DNA of 64,000 nt from a candidate division TA06 bacterium B3_TA06. GTDB taxonomy: Bacteria > Hydrothermota > Tepidihabitantia > B3-TA06. The notes under the pieces were generated by a model. That model was not told the DNA's origin, made no database searches, and saw only the letters and a program-made list of their open reading frames with translations. Position 1 is the first letter of the stretch; the number at the start of each line of letters is the position of its first letter. Positions 34,016 through 42,545 of the stretch are shown here, piece by piece. The DNA is taken from contig NJBO01000010.1 in the NCBI GenBank assembly GCA_005223075.1, positions 1 to 64,000 on the forward strand, in the 5' to 3' direction. Position numbers and translations under genes: made by a program.

Positions 34016-35748
34016 AGATAAAACTTGCGCGGACCTCCGGGTTCTGCTACGGGGTCCGAAGAGCGGTTAACAGGACGTTCGACGAGGCCCTTCATGCGGA
34101 CAATCTTTACACACTGGGCGAGCTGATCCACAACCCCCAGGTACTTGAGATCCTCAAGCTGCGGGGGGTTAAGATTGCCGAGAGCGTGGATGAGATCCCG
34201 GACGGCGCGTCGGTAATCATCCGCTCGCACGGGGTAAGCCCACAGATAAAGGCAGAGCTTGGAAAACGTGGTTTGAGGATAATAGACGCCACCTGTCCCA
34301 GGGTGGTGCGTGTCCAGCAGCTTGCCGAACGTGCCGGACGAAGAGCGAGACACGTGATTATCTTTGGGGACAGGGAGCACTCAGAGGTCAAGGGTATCGC
34401 GGCGCATGCAGGCAGAAGGGTAAGCATAGTGAAGGACCTGAAGGGATTGCGCAGGGCACTGAGGCGAATCCCTCGTAAAGAAAAGATTACCCTGCTTGCG
34501 CAGAGCACACAGAATCTTTCCGCTTGGGAGGAACTTAAGAGGGAGGTGTGTCGCCTGAAACCTGATGCCCAGATACACGAAACCATCTGTGGAGCCACCG
34601 ACGAGCGACAATCTGAGGTGAGAGAACTGGCCAGGGAAGTCAAGGCGATGGTGGTGGTTGGAGGTCTTAGAAGTGCCAACACCCGGCGTTTAGCAGAAGT
34701 CGCGCGGGAAGAGGGAATACCCGCGTTCCACGTTGAGACCGAGGCTGATTTAGCAGCAAACAAGTTGGGGCGTTTTGAAGTGGTAGGCGTGGCTGCCGGT
34801 GCCTCGACTCCCTCATGGATGATCCGCCGCGTACTTCATGCGATGGAACTCGTCGGGAAGAGACGTTCGTTTGTCTCTTTTTTACAGGAGGTATGGCGAT
34901 TCATCGTTCGCAGCAACATACTCGTAGCGTTTGCCGCAGCCCAGCTCGTATACACCTCATCCCGGTTGCAGGGGATAGAACCTGAACTTTACTATCAATG
35001 GATCGTTGCCGCATACATCTTCGGGATGCACCTTCTCAATCACTTTACCGATGTCTTCTCCATCCAGATCAACTACCCTGCCAGAGTAGGGTTCTATGCT
35101 CGTTTCCGGAGATTGCTGCTCACACTGGGACTCTTGGGAATAGGCTCCACCCTTGTTGTTTCCTACTTGCTGGGGCCTTTCACCTTCATCTTGATCCTTG
35201 CCATGTCCCTTTTGGGTCTTATCTACCGGGTGGAGCTTTTCGGAAAGCGAAGGTTAGGGGCACACAGGCTTATGGACATCCCTGGCTCAAAGGACCTTTT
35301 CCTGGGGCTTGCCTGGACCGTGGTGATTGCGCTTCTTGTTGTTCCTGCAAGCGGCTCAACCTTCAGTCCTGCCACAGGTATCACGGCACTATTTGTATTC
35401 AGCCTGGCCTTCACCCGTTCGCTTGTCTACAGCATTCGCGACGTTCAGGGCGACCGGATGGTGGGCCGCGAGACCATACCTGTTCTTATCGGCGAGAGCC
35501 TCACCCGCAGACTGGGAGCGGTTGTGCTTTTCTTGGCCGCTTGTGGACTTGTTGCCTCCTTTATCCTGGGATGGTGCTCGGTGCTCGCCCTGCTTCTTAT
35601 CTTTAACCTGGTCTATGCGTTTGTGATGCTTTGGTTGACCAGAGGGGAAAAGGTATATTCGGACGTTTTATTTGAAACGATCGTGGAGGGGAACCTTATC
35701 TGCTCCCATCTTGTTGCCTACGGCGTCCACCTTGCCGGATTTGCCTAA
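34012..35748 (+). CDS. ispH: IspH (HMBPP reductase) fused to a UbiA-like prenyltransferase domain
   Basis: Residues 1-285 are a full IspH, the last MEP-pathway enzyme, making IPP and DMAPP. Cluster cysteines are C12 (GFCYGVRRAV), C95 (ATCPRVVRVQ) and C193 (ICGATDERQ). SHGVSPQ and AAGASTPSWMI are also present. Residues about 300-578 are a membrane domain with seven or eight segments of the UbiA superfamily. The second Asp motif is DVQGDRMVGRETIP (D477, D481). The first is degenerate: NHFTDVFSI keeps N342 and D346 but has Ile where the last Asp should be. One frame with no stop or internal start site links them. IspH makes the precursors of the substrates UbiA enzymes use, so coupling is plausible, but the acceptor is unknown and the lost Asp may mean altered activity. 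Confidence 0.88.
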   Translation: MKIKLARTSGFCYGVRRAVNRTFDEALHADNLYTLGELIHNPQVLEILKLRGVKIAESVDEIPDGASVIIRSHGVSPQIKAELGKRGLRIIDATCPRVVRVQQLAERAGRRARHVIIFGDREHSEVKGIAAHAGRRVSIVKDLKGLRRALRRIPRKEKITLLAQSTQNLSAWEELKREVCRLKPDAQIHETICGATDERQSEVRELAREVKAMVVVGGLRSANTRRLAEVAREEGIPAFHVETEADLAANKLGRFEVVGVAAGASTPSWMIRRVLHAMELVGKRRSFVSFLQEVWRFIVRSNILVAFAAAQLVYTSSRLQGIEPELYYQWIVAAYIFGMHLLNHFTDVFSIQINYPARVGFYARFRRLLLTLGLLGIGSTLVVSYLLGPFTFILILAMSLLGLIYRVELFGKRRLGAHRLMDIPGSKDLFLGLAWTVVIALLVVPASGSTFSPATGITALFVFSLAFTRSLVYSIRDVQGDRMVGRETIPVLIGESLTRRLGAVVLFLAACGLVASFILGWCSVLALLLIFNLVYAFVMLWLTRGEKVYSDVLFETIVEGNLICSHLVAYGVHLAGFA

Positions 35749-35779
35749 CCGCAGATTGCACAGATTACACGGATTGAGC
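35749..35779. repeat. Short CCGCAGATTG repeat
   Basis: ACCGCAGATTGCACAGATTA after the ispH fusion is a short form of the repeats at 19302 and 27439. AT-rich AATTTAAAATTTACATT follows. Confidence 0.45.
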
Positions 35780-35891
35780 GAATCGCTATCAAATTTAAAA
35801 TTTACATTCTGCAATCAGCGCGTCAGGGCGTTATTTGTGGTATTTATTCGGGGTCCCCGCGCGGCTACGAAGTAGACGCGTGGGGTGAAAG

Positions 35892-37070
35892 TTATCGCCC
35901 GAACTTGCGGGCGATGAGGACTACGAACATTCCCAGGAATACGAACCCTAACCCTGCTTCGAGTATTATGAGAGCCTTGGTCAGCCAAGCTGAGGTCCAT
36001 ATTTTACCGAAGCCGAGGGTGACGAACGTCACCACGCTGAACACGAAGCAGTCGAAGAGATTGCCGATGGATAAAAGCGTTGGGTGATCATACGGTGCTC
36101 CCCAGCCCAGGTTGCTGCCCAGGAAGTAAAGCCCGGTGAAGAATAAAAGGATGCCCGCCCCCCAGGGGATAATTCGCATCCACCGCTCCCCGAACCCAGC
36201 CACCGCCCAAAGCAGCCACAGGCCGAACCAGTTGAAGAAACTCTTGGGGTGTTTTTGCTTGAAGCACTGCTCGTGCGCTTCGTGCTTAGCCATAAGCTTC
36301 TCTCTGTAGTAGGCCTGGCTTTCGTCGTCGTAACGCCCTTGCTGGTGAAAGTAATTTTTGAGTCGCCGGTAGGCATCGCGAGCACCTTTCCAGTTTTCGT
36401 TTTTCTCTTCACCTACCCTTTCTACCTGTTTCCACGTCAGCTCTAGTGCACCATCCAGGAGGACCCCGTGCAAAAAAGTCCCACGTAGTCTAGCATTTGA
36501 GAGGTAAGCTTCACGGAGATTGGCCCCAGAGAGGTTGGCTTCCTGGAGGTTGGCGTAGCGGAGGTCGGCTTCCTGGAGGTTGGTTCCTCTAAGGTTGGTT
36601 CTATAGAACTCGGCGAAGCAGAAATTAACTCTCTGTAGATTGATACTCATGAGATTAGCACCCTGGAGCTTAGCCCAGCGGAGGTCAGCTCCCTGTAGTT
36701 GGGTAAACCTGAGACCAGCTTCCTGGAGCCTGGCGCACTGGAGGTTGGCTCCCTGGAGGTTGACGTGCCAGAGGAAAGCTTTCTGGAGCCTTATACCAAT
36801 GAGATTAGCCCCTGCAAGAGAACGGCCATCTTTCATCCATTTTTCAATCTTTGCCTCATACAAGGATTCTGCTTTTTCTGACAAGTGTTTCCAGCAGTAT
36901 TCTTCGTCGTAACGGGCGCAGAGATGAGGTTCTTCCCGCATCAGTGCTTGTTCTCTTTCTCCTCCAACACCAAAGCCACTTTCTATCTGCGCTTTCTCCA
37001 TGCATTCAGGGTGCTCGCACCACTTCCATTCTTTCGGGTCGGGGAGGGGAACGCCTTTGGTTTTGGTCAT
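35892..37070 (-). CDS. Pentapeptide-repeat protein fused to a two-segment ion channel
   Basis: This 392-residue protein has three parts. Residues 1-65 hold Cys/His pairs (WCEHPEC, HLC, YCWKHL) that look like a small zinc fold. Residues about 85-205 are pentapeptide repeats of the A(D/N)LxxAxL type (GADLRWAKLQGANL, EADLRYANLQEANL), which form a square beta-helix. After a charged helical linker, residues about 275-392 form two membrane segments with a pore loop, FSVVTFVTLGFGKIW. TLGFG stands in for the TVGYG filter of potassium channels. The repeat domain may sense or bind a partner that gates the pore. The ATG is 6 nt after a -10 box, with no Shine-Dalgarno site. Ion and signal are unknown. 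Confidence 0.82.
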   Translation of the reverse strand: MTKTKGVPLPDPKEWKWCEHPECMEKAQIESGFGVGGEREQALMREEPHLCARYDEEYCWKHLSEKAESLYEAKIEKWMKDGRSLAGANLIGIRLQKAFLWHVNLQGANLQCARLQEAGLRFTQLQGADLRWAKLQGANLMSINLQRVNFCFAEFYRTNLRGTNLQEADLRYANLQEANLSGANLREAYLSNARLRGTFLHGVLLDGALELTWKQVERVGEEKNENWKGARDAYRRLKNYFHQQGRYDDESQAYYREKLMAKHEAHEQCFKQKHPKSFFNWFGLWLLWAVAGFGERWMRIIPWGAGILLFFTGLYFLGSNLGWGAPYDHPTLLSIGNLFDCFVFSVVTFVTLGFGKIWTSAWLTKALIILEAGLGFVFLGMFVVLIARKFGR

Positions 37071-37075
37071 GTGCT

Positions 37076-37104
37076 AGTATAAGGTAATGGCCCAATAAGG
37101 TCAA
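37076..37104 (-). promoter_or_regulatory. Promoter of the channel gene, leaderless start
   Basis: On the minus strand TTGACC (37099-37104) and TATACT (37076-37081) are 17 nt apart. The ATG at 37070 lies 6 nt after the -10 box. Confidence 0.7.
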
Positions 37105-37110
37105 GGCTAA

Positions 37111-37165
37111 CATGTAGTGCGAGGCTTTAGCCTCGCGGCGAACCTAAAGGTTCGCGCTACATGCT
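37111..37165. repeat. Twin-hairpin element, copy 4
   Basis: Outer arms ATGTAGTGC and GCTACAT enclose GCGAGGC/GCCTCGC (loop TTTA) and GCGAACCT/AGGTTCGC (loop AA). It lies between lnt and the channel gene. Its two stems are those of the copy at 52192, in swapped order because that copy is inverted. Confidence 0.85.
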
Positions 37166-37211
37166 ACTTATTGCAAAATGCAAATCGCAAATTTGACGGC
37201 GTGCGCAACGC

Positions 37212-38729
37212 CTAACCTTTCTTTTTACGCCGCTTGCCGCGCTGGACTCCTCTAAAAACAAGCATAACCACTACAAAAACAGCCGCTGCATAGGGGAACA
37301 GGAAACCGAAGCTCGTGTAGATCGTGCGTCCAGAAGCTTTCGCCACCTCACCGGTAACGATGGTTTTTACCAGAAGCGGACTCTGGGCAAGAACCCTTCC
37401 ATAGGGATCAATGATCATGGAGATGCCGTTGTTGGCCGCGCGAATCAAGGGCACCCCGTTCTCAACCGTGCGCAAAACCGCCATCTCGGCATGTTGAGCC
37501 GGTCCTTGAAGTTGACCGAACCACACGTCGTTCGTGACGTTGCAGAGTAATCTTGCGCCCTTGTTCACGAAGTTCCGCGTCAGGAGAGGAAATATCGACT
37601 CGTAACAGATGAGAAATGCGAGCGGTTCGGGTGCGCGGTGAAAGACAACGTACTCCTTGCCCCGATAGTGGTGGCCTCCCTGAACGTCTATCTTTCGAAG
37701 GAAGGGCAGAATGTGTTCAAATGGGATAGTCTCCCCGAACGAAGCCAGACGTATCTTGATATAGACCTTATCGAGCGATCCGTCCGGATGAACCAGGGTG
37801 GCAGCGTTTGCAAAGCGCGAGCGCCCTTCATCCCTGACCCGATGGGGGATGCCTGTTGCAAGCGTAATATCCAGGCTGTCAACCAGATCAAGATACAGGG
37901 ATGAGTAGTCTCCTGACCGCGTGAGATCAACCAGGGTGGAAGTCTCCGGATAAAGGATGAGATCGGGGTTTGTCAGTGCGGCTTGCCGCGTTTGATCAAG
38001 CATGGCCGTGATTAGTGAGTCATAGAGATTTCTGGACCCCTTGAGAACCGTAGGCACGTTTGGCTGGATAAGGGCAACTTTGATTGGGGAGGTGCGCTTG
38101 GCGGTCATCAATCGAATAGCCCCAAATCCTACCATAAAGATCATCACCCCTGCAAGTATGCCTCCCCAACGCAGTCGGAGTTTTGGTGTCTTCCATTCTT
38201 TCAGCAGTCTGTATATACACAGGTTAACAAGGATTATTAGAGAGCCTAGGCCGTATACTCCCCACAGCGAGGCAGTCTGGGTAAAAAGCGGCCACGGCGT
38301 CATGCTGTAGCCTAAAAGCTCCCAGGGGAAGGCCAGGTCGGTTATCTCCCGCAGCATCTCCACCGCAGGCCAGACAAGCGGCGCTGACCAGAGACCTATC
38401 CTCTTGGTGAGCGATGCAAAGAGAGCAGGAAAGAGCGCCAGGAATCCGATCAACAGGATGACGCCTATCCACAGCAGGAATCGTATCAGGGGCAATAAGG
38501 GGTAGGTCTGCGAAACAAGCCACCACATCTGGCCTCCGGCCATTCCCAGCCCGAACAGGTAGCCGTAAAGGAAGACGCGTCTTTCCTCTTCTATCAACCA
38601 GAACAGGGGAACTAAAGCTATAAATGCTAGAAACCGCGTAGGATATGGAGCAAAGGCGAAAGAGAGCAGGAGTCCTGATCCGAGGGCCGCAAGCCACTTG
38701 AAGCGGTCTAGCTTCCTCTGGTTTTTAAT
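37212..38729 (-). CDS. lnt: Apolipoprotein N-acyltransferase, apparent ATT start
   Basis: This inner-membrane enzyme adds the third acyl chain to lipoproteins. The nitrilase-type triad is visible: Glu in ILYPETSTLVDL, Lys in VYIKIRLASFGETIPF, Cys in FLICYESIFP. The first ATG/GTG/TTG in frame is a TTG at 38597, but the classic N-terminal segment (KWLAALGSGLLLSFAFAPYP, then FLAFIALVPLFWL) lies upstream with no stop. The only plausible start there is ATT at 38729, with AAGGAA 5 nt upstream, giving 505 residues and a 22-nt overlap with the oxidoreductase. It is the third gene after purN. A sequence error is an alternative. Several lipoproteins in this window are likely substrates. Confidence 0.88.
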   Translation of the reverse strand: MKNQRKLDRFKWLAALGSGLLLSFAFAPYPTRFLAFIALVPLFWLIEEERRVFLYGYLFGLGMAGGQMWWLVSQTYPLLPLIRFLLWIGVILLIGFLALFPALFASLTKRIGLWSAPLVWPAVEMLREITDLAFPWELLGYSMTPWPLFTQTASLWGVYGLGSLIILVNLCIYRLLKEWKTPKLRLRWGGILAGVMIFMVGFGAIRLMTAKRTSPIKVALIQPNVPTVLKGSRNLYDSLITAMLDQTRQAALTNPDLILYPETSTLVDLTRSGDYSSLYLDLVDSLDITLATGIPHRVRDEGRSRFANAATLVHPDGSLDKVYIKIRLASFGETIPFEHILPFLRKIDVQGGHHYRGKEYVVFHRAPEPLAFLICYESIFPLLTRNFVNKGARLLCNVTNDVWFGQLQGPAQHAEMAVLRTVENGVPLIRAANNGISMIIDPYGRVLAQSPLLVKTIVTGEVAKASGRTIYTSFGFLFPYAAAVFVVVMLVFRGVQRGKRRKKKG

Positions 38730-39730
38730 GGGATTTCCTTTCGTTCCTTGACTGAACGGTAGAACCCGTCTGATATGCGGGCAAGAAGCAGGGCGTCCTC
38801 TATGGGGACAGGGAACGGTGCCTTGCCCATAACCGCGGATACGAAGGCGTTTATCTGTCCCTGGTATGAAGTCGGGCCAAGGGTCTTTTTATTCATGGCT
38901 GGTGCCACGTTTACCAGCCTGCCGAACATCTCCTTGTGTATCTCCAGGGGGTTGAATAGGGCAGCACCCTTGGTTCCGTATGCGTTGAGGTAGAGTACGT
39001 CACGCGGCTCGTGTAGTATCCAGCTTACCTCAACAACCAGAATGGTATCATCGGTAAACCTTATCTGTGCAACTGCAGTGTCCTCGGCCTCCAGATCAGG
39101 ACTGCGCTTGAACGCCATTCCCGATATGGCGTTGGGTTGACGTTCGCCAAGCACAAAGAGAGCGAGGTCGATTAAGGGTATGCCCAGGGTAAGGAATGCT
39201 CCGGAGCCTGATTTTAAGCTTTCTTCCTGCCATCCTGGATGGCCCCACCTTTGGGCTGAGCGCAGCCAGCCCGTTTTGGCATAGGTCAGTTCTCCGACCT
39301 CCTTGCGTTCCATGAACTGTCGCATGAGTATTGCGTCGGGTCGGAAGTGGTCGTCGTGAGCCACGGCCAGTACGAGCTTTTTGCGCCTGGATTTGCTTAT
39401 CATCTCCTTTGTCTGGGCTTCGTTGAGTGCTATGGGCATCTCTACAAAAACATGCTTGCCGTAGTCAAGGGCTGCCAGGGCCATGGGATGATGCAGGTGG
39501 GGGGGAGTGGTTATTACTACCGCATCAATCGAGGGGTCGTTGAGGATCTCGTTGTAGGTGGTGCTGATTTTACGAGCTTTATAACGATCCCCCAGGGTCG
39601 CGAGCTTTACTTCATCGACATCGCAAAGTGCCGCTATGTCTATACGGGGATTTTTCTTCAGGTAGGGGAGATGCGCGGTTTGAGCTCTGGCTCCGCATCC
39701 CACGAGTGCAATATTAAGCTTATCCGCCAT
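38708..39730 (-). CDS. Gfo/Idh/MocA-family oxidoreductase
   Basis: This 340-residue NAD(P)-dependent dehydrogenase has an N-terminal Rossmann fold (LNIALVGCGARAQTAHLPYL), the DAVVITTPPHLHHPMALAAL strand and the family motif KHVFVEMPIALNEAQ, in which the catalytic-region EKP is EMP. The C-terminal alpha/beta domain follows (GSGAFLTLGIPLIDLALFVLG). The family oxidises sugars and related polyols, but the substrate cannot be told from sequence. It lies between purN (11-nt overlap) and lnt (22-nt overlap), a mixed operon. It could serve cell-surface sugar synthesis, which is only a guess from context. Confidence 0.88.
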   Translation of the reverse strand: MADKLNIALVGCGARAQTAHLPYLKKNPRIDIAALCDVDEVKLATLGDRYKARKISTTYNEILNDPSIDAVVITTPPHLHHPMALAALDYGKHVFVEMPIALNEAQTKEMISKSRRKKLVLAVAHDDHFRPDAILMRQFMERKEVGELTYAKTGWLRSAQRWGHPGWQEESLKSGSGAFLTLGIPLIDLALFVLGERQPNAISGMAFKRSPDLEAEDTAVAQIRFTDDTILVVEVSWILHEPRDVLYLNAYGTKGAALFNPLEIHKEMFGRLVNVAPAMNKKTLGPTSYQGQINAFVSAVMGKAPFPVPIEDALLLARISDGFYRSVKERKEIPLKTRGS

Positions 39731-40352
39731 GGACCTCCTTCAGGATCTTTACCCTTCGTCCATCTATCCTTAGATGCCCTTCCGCCAACAATCTGACTGC
39801 CTCAGGGTATATGCGGTGCTCAACCTCAAGGATGCGTGCCGCAAGTGTCTGAGGGGTATCATCGTCGGCTACCTCGACCGGCTCTTGAATAATAATCGGT
39901 CCGCCGTCCAGGGAGGCATCAACAAAGTGCACCGTCGCACCTGAGTATTTCACCCCGTGCTCCCATGCCTGACGCTGAGCTTCCAGTCCTTTGAACGATG
40001 GGAGCAACGCAGGATGGATGTTGAGTATCCGACCCGCAAAAGCATCGAGCATGGATTTTTTTATTACCCGCATGAATCCGGCAAGGAGCACATAGTCAAT
40101 GTTGTGCTCTCGCAACACCTGGATCCATTTGGCTTCAACCTCAGGGATAAGGAAGGTACGTTTGGGGCCCGGGTCAAGCCAGATCGCCTTAACCCCCAGG
40201 CTGCGTGCCTTATCAAGAACCGGCGCATCGGGGTTGTCCGATAGAACAATTGCTACCTCTGCAGGGAAATCTTCCGCCTGGGTCGCTTTGATAATGGCAA
40301 CCGCGTTCGAGCCGCGGCCTGATGCAAGGATCGCAAGCTTGGCTTTTTTCAT
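39720..40352 (-). CDS. purN: Phosphoribosylglycinamide formyltransferase
   Basis: This 210-residue enzyme transfers a formyl group from 10-formyl-THF to GAR in purine synthesis. Motifs are LAILASGRGSNAVAIIKAT at the start, YVLLAGFMRVI, NIHPALLPSFKGLEAQ with the catalytic Asn/His, and SGATVHFVDASLDGGPII. Length is normal. A -10 box ends 8 nt before its ATG and there is no Shine-Dalgarno site, so it is probably read from a leaderless mRNA. It leads the purN-oxidoreductase-lnt operon. Confidence 0.95.
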   Translation of the reverse strand: MKKAKLAILASGRGSNAVAIIKATQAEDFPAEVAIVLSDNPDAPVLDKARSLGVKAIWLDPGPKRTFLIPEVEAKWIQVLREHNIDYVLLAGFMRVIKKSMLDAFAGRILNIHPALLPSFKGLEAQRQAWEHGVKYSGATVHFVDASLDGGPIIIQEPVEVADDDTPQTLAARILEVEHRIYPEAVRLLAEGHLRIDGRRVKILKEVHGG

Positions 40353-40359
40353 CTACCGT

Positions 40360-40387
40360 AGAATACTCAGGATTCAGGTTGCGTCAA
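40360..40387 (-). promoter_or_regulatory. Promoter of purN operon
   Basis: On the minus strand TTGACG (40382-40387) and TATTCT (40360-40365) are 16 nt apart. The ATG at 40352 follows after 7 nt. Confidence 0.65.
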
Positions 40388-40477
40388 GCAAACGTGCCTG
40401 CGACACTCATTTTAAATTCGTGGGTTCAATAATGAAGTGCAAAATGCAAATTGAAGCGAAGTAGTTGCGGCAAGCGT

Positions 40478-41371
40478 CTAAAAGGATTTCTGAGGAGGGC
40501 AAGGGGGCTGAGGAGGGCAGGGTTCCGCCGAACCCCACTCGTCCTGGAACACGAACCACTGGTCAGGATAGCTGCGGATGGCGGCTACCAACTCCTCAGA
40601 GATCGCTTGTGTGATGGAGACGGTTTTTTTCTTCAGTGATCCTTTGGGCTTCAGCTCAAGCACCGGATTTATGACACACCGGTAGCTCTTTCTGTTTTTC
40701 TCCCAAACGAAGTATCCGGTTTGGATGCAAGCGCCGGTCCGCAAAGCAAGCAGTGCAGGACCAACAGGAACGCGTCTTATGCCTTTACCAAAGGGCACAC
40801 ACACACCAGTCCCTTCCAGGTCTCGGTCAGCTAGAAGCACGAGTATCTTGCGCAAGCGAAGTATCTTGAGCATTCGAGGGACATCAGAGTATCCGACCAC
40901 CCCCATCCCGAAGCGGCGGCGGATGCGGTTGAAGACCTGGGTGTGTCCGCTTGGTATATCCTCCACCACTGCATAGACAGGAAGATCGAAGGATGCAAGA
41001 TACGAACCGGCCAGTTCGTAGTTACCAAGATGGGCTGTAAGCAGCACTACTCCGCGCTTCATGAGAAGTGCCTGGTTGAGATTATGGCTCCAGCAGTCTT
41101 GAACCATGCCCTGAAGCTTGCTTTTGGAGAACCACAGGGAGCTCAGTTGGTCTGAGAGGGAGTATGTCCAGTTCTCGATGGTTCGTGTGATTCGATCTTG
41201 AGTTGCTTGAACCCCGATCAAGGAGAGGTTGCGTTGGAGCACCCTTCGTCTTTTCTTTTGAATATTGGCCAGCATCCGTCCGATGCTCTTGGTCAACACA
41301 GGCAGGAGTTTTGCGGGCATAATGCGTTGCATCAATGCGATATATGGAATCAACCGTGCAGCGGCACTCAT
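40478..41371 (-). CDS. LpxL/HtrB-like lysophospholipid or lipid A acyltransferase
   Basis: This 297-residue protein belongs to the late lipid A acyltransferase family. The catalytic HxxxxE is in LLTAHLGNYELAG near residue 112. LADRDLEGTGVCVPFGK and PDQWFVFQDEW near the end match the HtrB-type fold. An N-terminal hydrophobic stretch would anchor it to the inner membrane. It could add a secondary acyl chain to lipid A or act on a related lipid. No other lpx gene is in the window, so the substrate is open. The last residues (CPPQPPCPPQKSF) are Pro-rich and odd. Its start overlaps rnhA by 4 nt. Confidence 0.83.
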   Translation of the reverse strand: MSAAARLIPYIALMQRIMPAKLLPVLTKSIGRMLANIQKKRRRVLQRNLSLIGVQATQDRITRTIENWTYSLSDQLSSLWFSKSKLQGMVQDCWSHNLNQALLMKRGVVLLTAHLGNYELAGSYLASFDLPVYAVVEDIPSGHTQVFNRIRRRFGMGVVGYSDVPRMLKILRLRKILVLLADRDLEGTGVCVPFGKGIRRVPVGPALLALRTGACIQTGYFVWEKNRKSYRCVINPVLELKPKGSLKKKTVSITQAISEELVAAIRSYPDQWFVFQDEWGSAEPCPPQPPCPPQKSF

Positions 41372-41793
41372 CTGCGTCTTCGGGCTGCTCGTGCCAGTCG
41401 GTCGGCTTCGCTGTTCTGCTCGCGGGGGATATACTTTATCCTGAAATCCTTGAGGTCTTTGAGCAGCTCCCTGACCTTGGCAAAAAGCTCCTTGATGCGC
41501 GGGTTGCGTATCCGATACCGACCGGTGAGCTGACGATGCAGGAGTTCGCTGTCGGTATAGACCACGAGGCGTTTGATCCCGAGCTCAAGAGATTTGCGAA
41601 TCGCCAGGATAAGGCTTTTGTACTCTGCGACATTGTTGGTGGTCTTGCCCAAAAACTCCTGCCAGCTCCCCAAAACCTCGTTACCTTTCTTTATAATCAC
41701 CCCTGCCCCTGCCAGTCCAGGATTGCCTGATGAGGACCCATCAATCCAGGCCTGAGCCGTGGTTTTATCTTCGCCAGAAAGATGTTTCTGCAT
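41368..41793 (-). CDS. rnhA: Ribonuclease HI family protein
   Basis: This 141-residue enzyme cuts the RNA strand of RNA-DNA hybrids. The four acidic active-site residues are in AWIDGSSSGNPG, NNVAEYKSL, VVYTDSELL and SEADRLARAA. It resembles the single-domain RNase HI-like group (COG0328) without the basic handle of the E. coli enzyme. A GGGGGAAG stretch upstream may serve as ribosome site. It lies between the zinc-ribbon gene and the acyltransferase. Function in R-loop and Okazaki-primer removal is known for the family. Confidence 0.9.
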   Translation of the reverse strand: MQKHLSGEDKTTAQAWIDGSSSGNPGLAGAGVIIKKGNEVLGSWQEFLGKTTNNVAEYKSLILAIRKSLELGIKRLVVYTDSELLHRQLTGRYRIRNPRIKELFAKVRELLKDLKDFRIKYIPREQNSEADRLARAARRRR

Positions 41794-41819
41794 CTTTGGT
41801 GTGCTTCCCCCTTGTTTGG

Positions 41820-42521
41820 TTACACAAACAGGATGCGTCCGCAGTACTCGCAGAAGATTAGCGTGTTGGAATGAGCGGCCTCGATTGCCTGCTGGGTTGG
41901 GACAGGGTTAAGACAGGCGGAACAACGATTCGCATCCAGTATCCGCGCTACAGCCAATCCGTGCTTGCTTTTCTTGATCCTATCATAGAGTGCAAGGATG
42001 TTCGCAGGCAACTCTTTGCGTAGCCGTTCGTACTTTTCGCGCACCTCCTTGAGCCTAGCCTCCAACTGCGATTGTGAAGCCTTCACCGCCTGAATCTCTT
42101 GTTCCTTCTTGCTCCCCTCGGTCTCTTTCTCAGTTCTTCGTTTGGCGAGCTGGACTTCCTCTTGCTCGATGCGTTCCATGAGCATGATTATCTGATCCTC
42201 CATCTCGTTCTTCTTGCGCTCTGCGGTTTCGATCTCCTTGAGAAACGCTTTGTATTCTTCGTTTGTTTTGGCGCTGAATAACTGCGAGTTGTATTTGGCG
42301 AGCGTCTCTTCCTGTGAGGTTAGATTGAGTTCTGCAAGCTTTAGTTCCGTACGGGAGTTTGTGAGTTTCTGCTTGGCTTCTTCAAGACGGTGGCTCAACA
42401 GGTTGATCTCCTGCTCAAGGGCGGCGATTTTTTCAGGGATCACATCTCGTTCGGCTGTCAGTTTGTGAAGTTCCGTGTCGGTGGCCTGAAGTTCTTTAAG
42501 TAGCTCCTTCAGGTCAGGCAC
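41820..42521 (-). CDS. Coiled-coil zinc-ribbon protein (COG1579-like)
   Basis: This 233-residue protein has a long antiparallel coiled coil (about 5-175, rich in Glu, Lys, Gln, Leu) and a C-terminal zinc ribbon with CSACLNPVP and FCEYCGRILFV. This is the layout of the COG1579 family of putative nucleic-acid-binding proteins. I chose the GTG at 42521: AGAGGA lies 8 nt upstream, and the longer in-frame start at 42587 falls inside the tRNA-Val gene. It is followed by rnhA after 26 nt. The exact function is unknown. Coupling to rnhA and a tRNA suggests an RNA role. Confidence 0.85.
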   Translation of the reverse strand: MPDLKELLKELQATDTELHKLTAERDVIPEKIAALEQEINLLSHRLEEAKQKLTNSRTELKLAELNLTSQEETLAKYNSQLFSAKTNEEYKAFLKEIETAERKKNEMEDQIIMLMERIEQEEVQLAKRRTEKETEGSKKEQEIQAVKASQSQLEARLKEVREKYERLRKELPANILALYDRIKKSKHGLAVARILDANRCSACLNPVPTQQAIEAAHSNTLIFCEYCGRILFV

Positions 42522-42545
42522 AGGGCCATTCCTCTGAGGATAGGA

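Noticed and set aside
34998-35606. A 202-codon frame overlapping the UbiA-like domain
   Set aside because: It is the shadow of the membrane-domain codons in another frame, rich in His, Arg and Cys, with no family signal.
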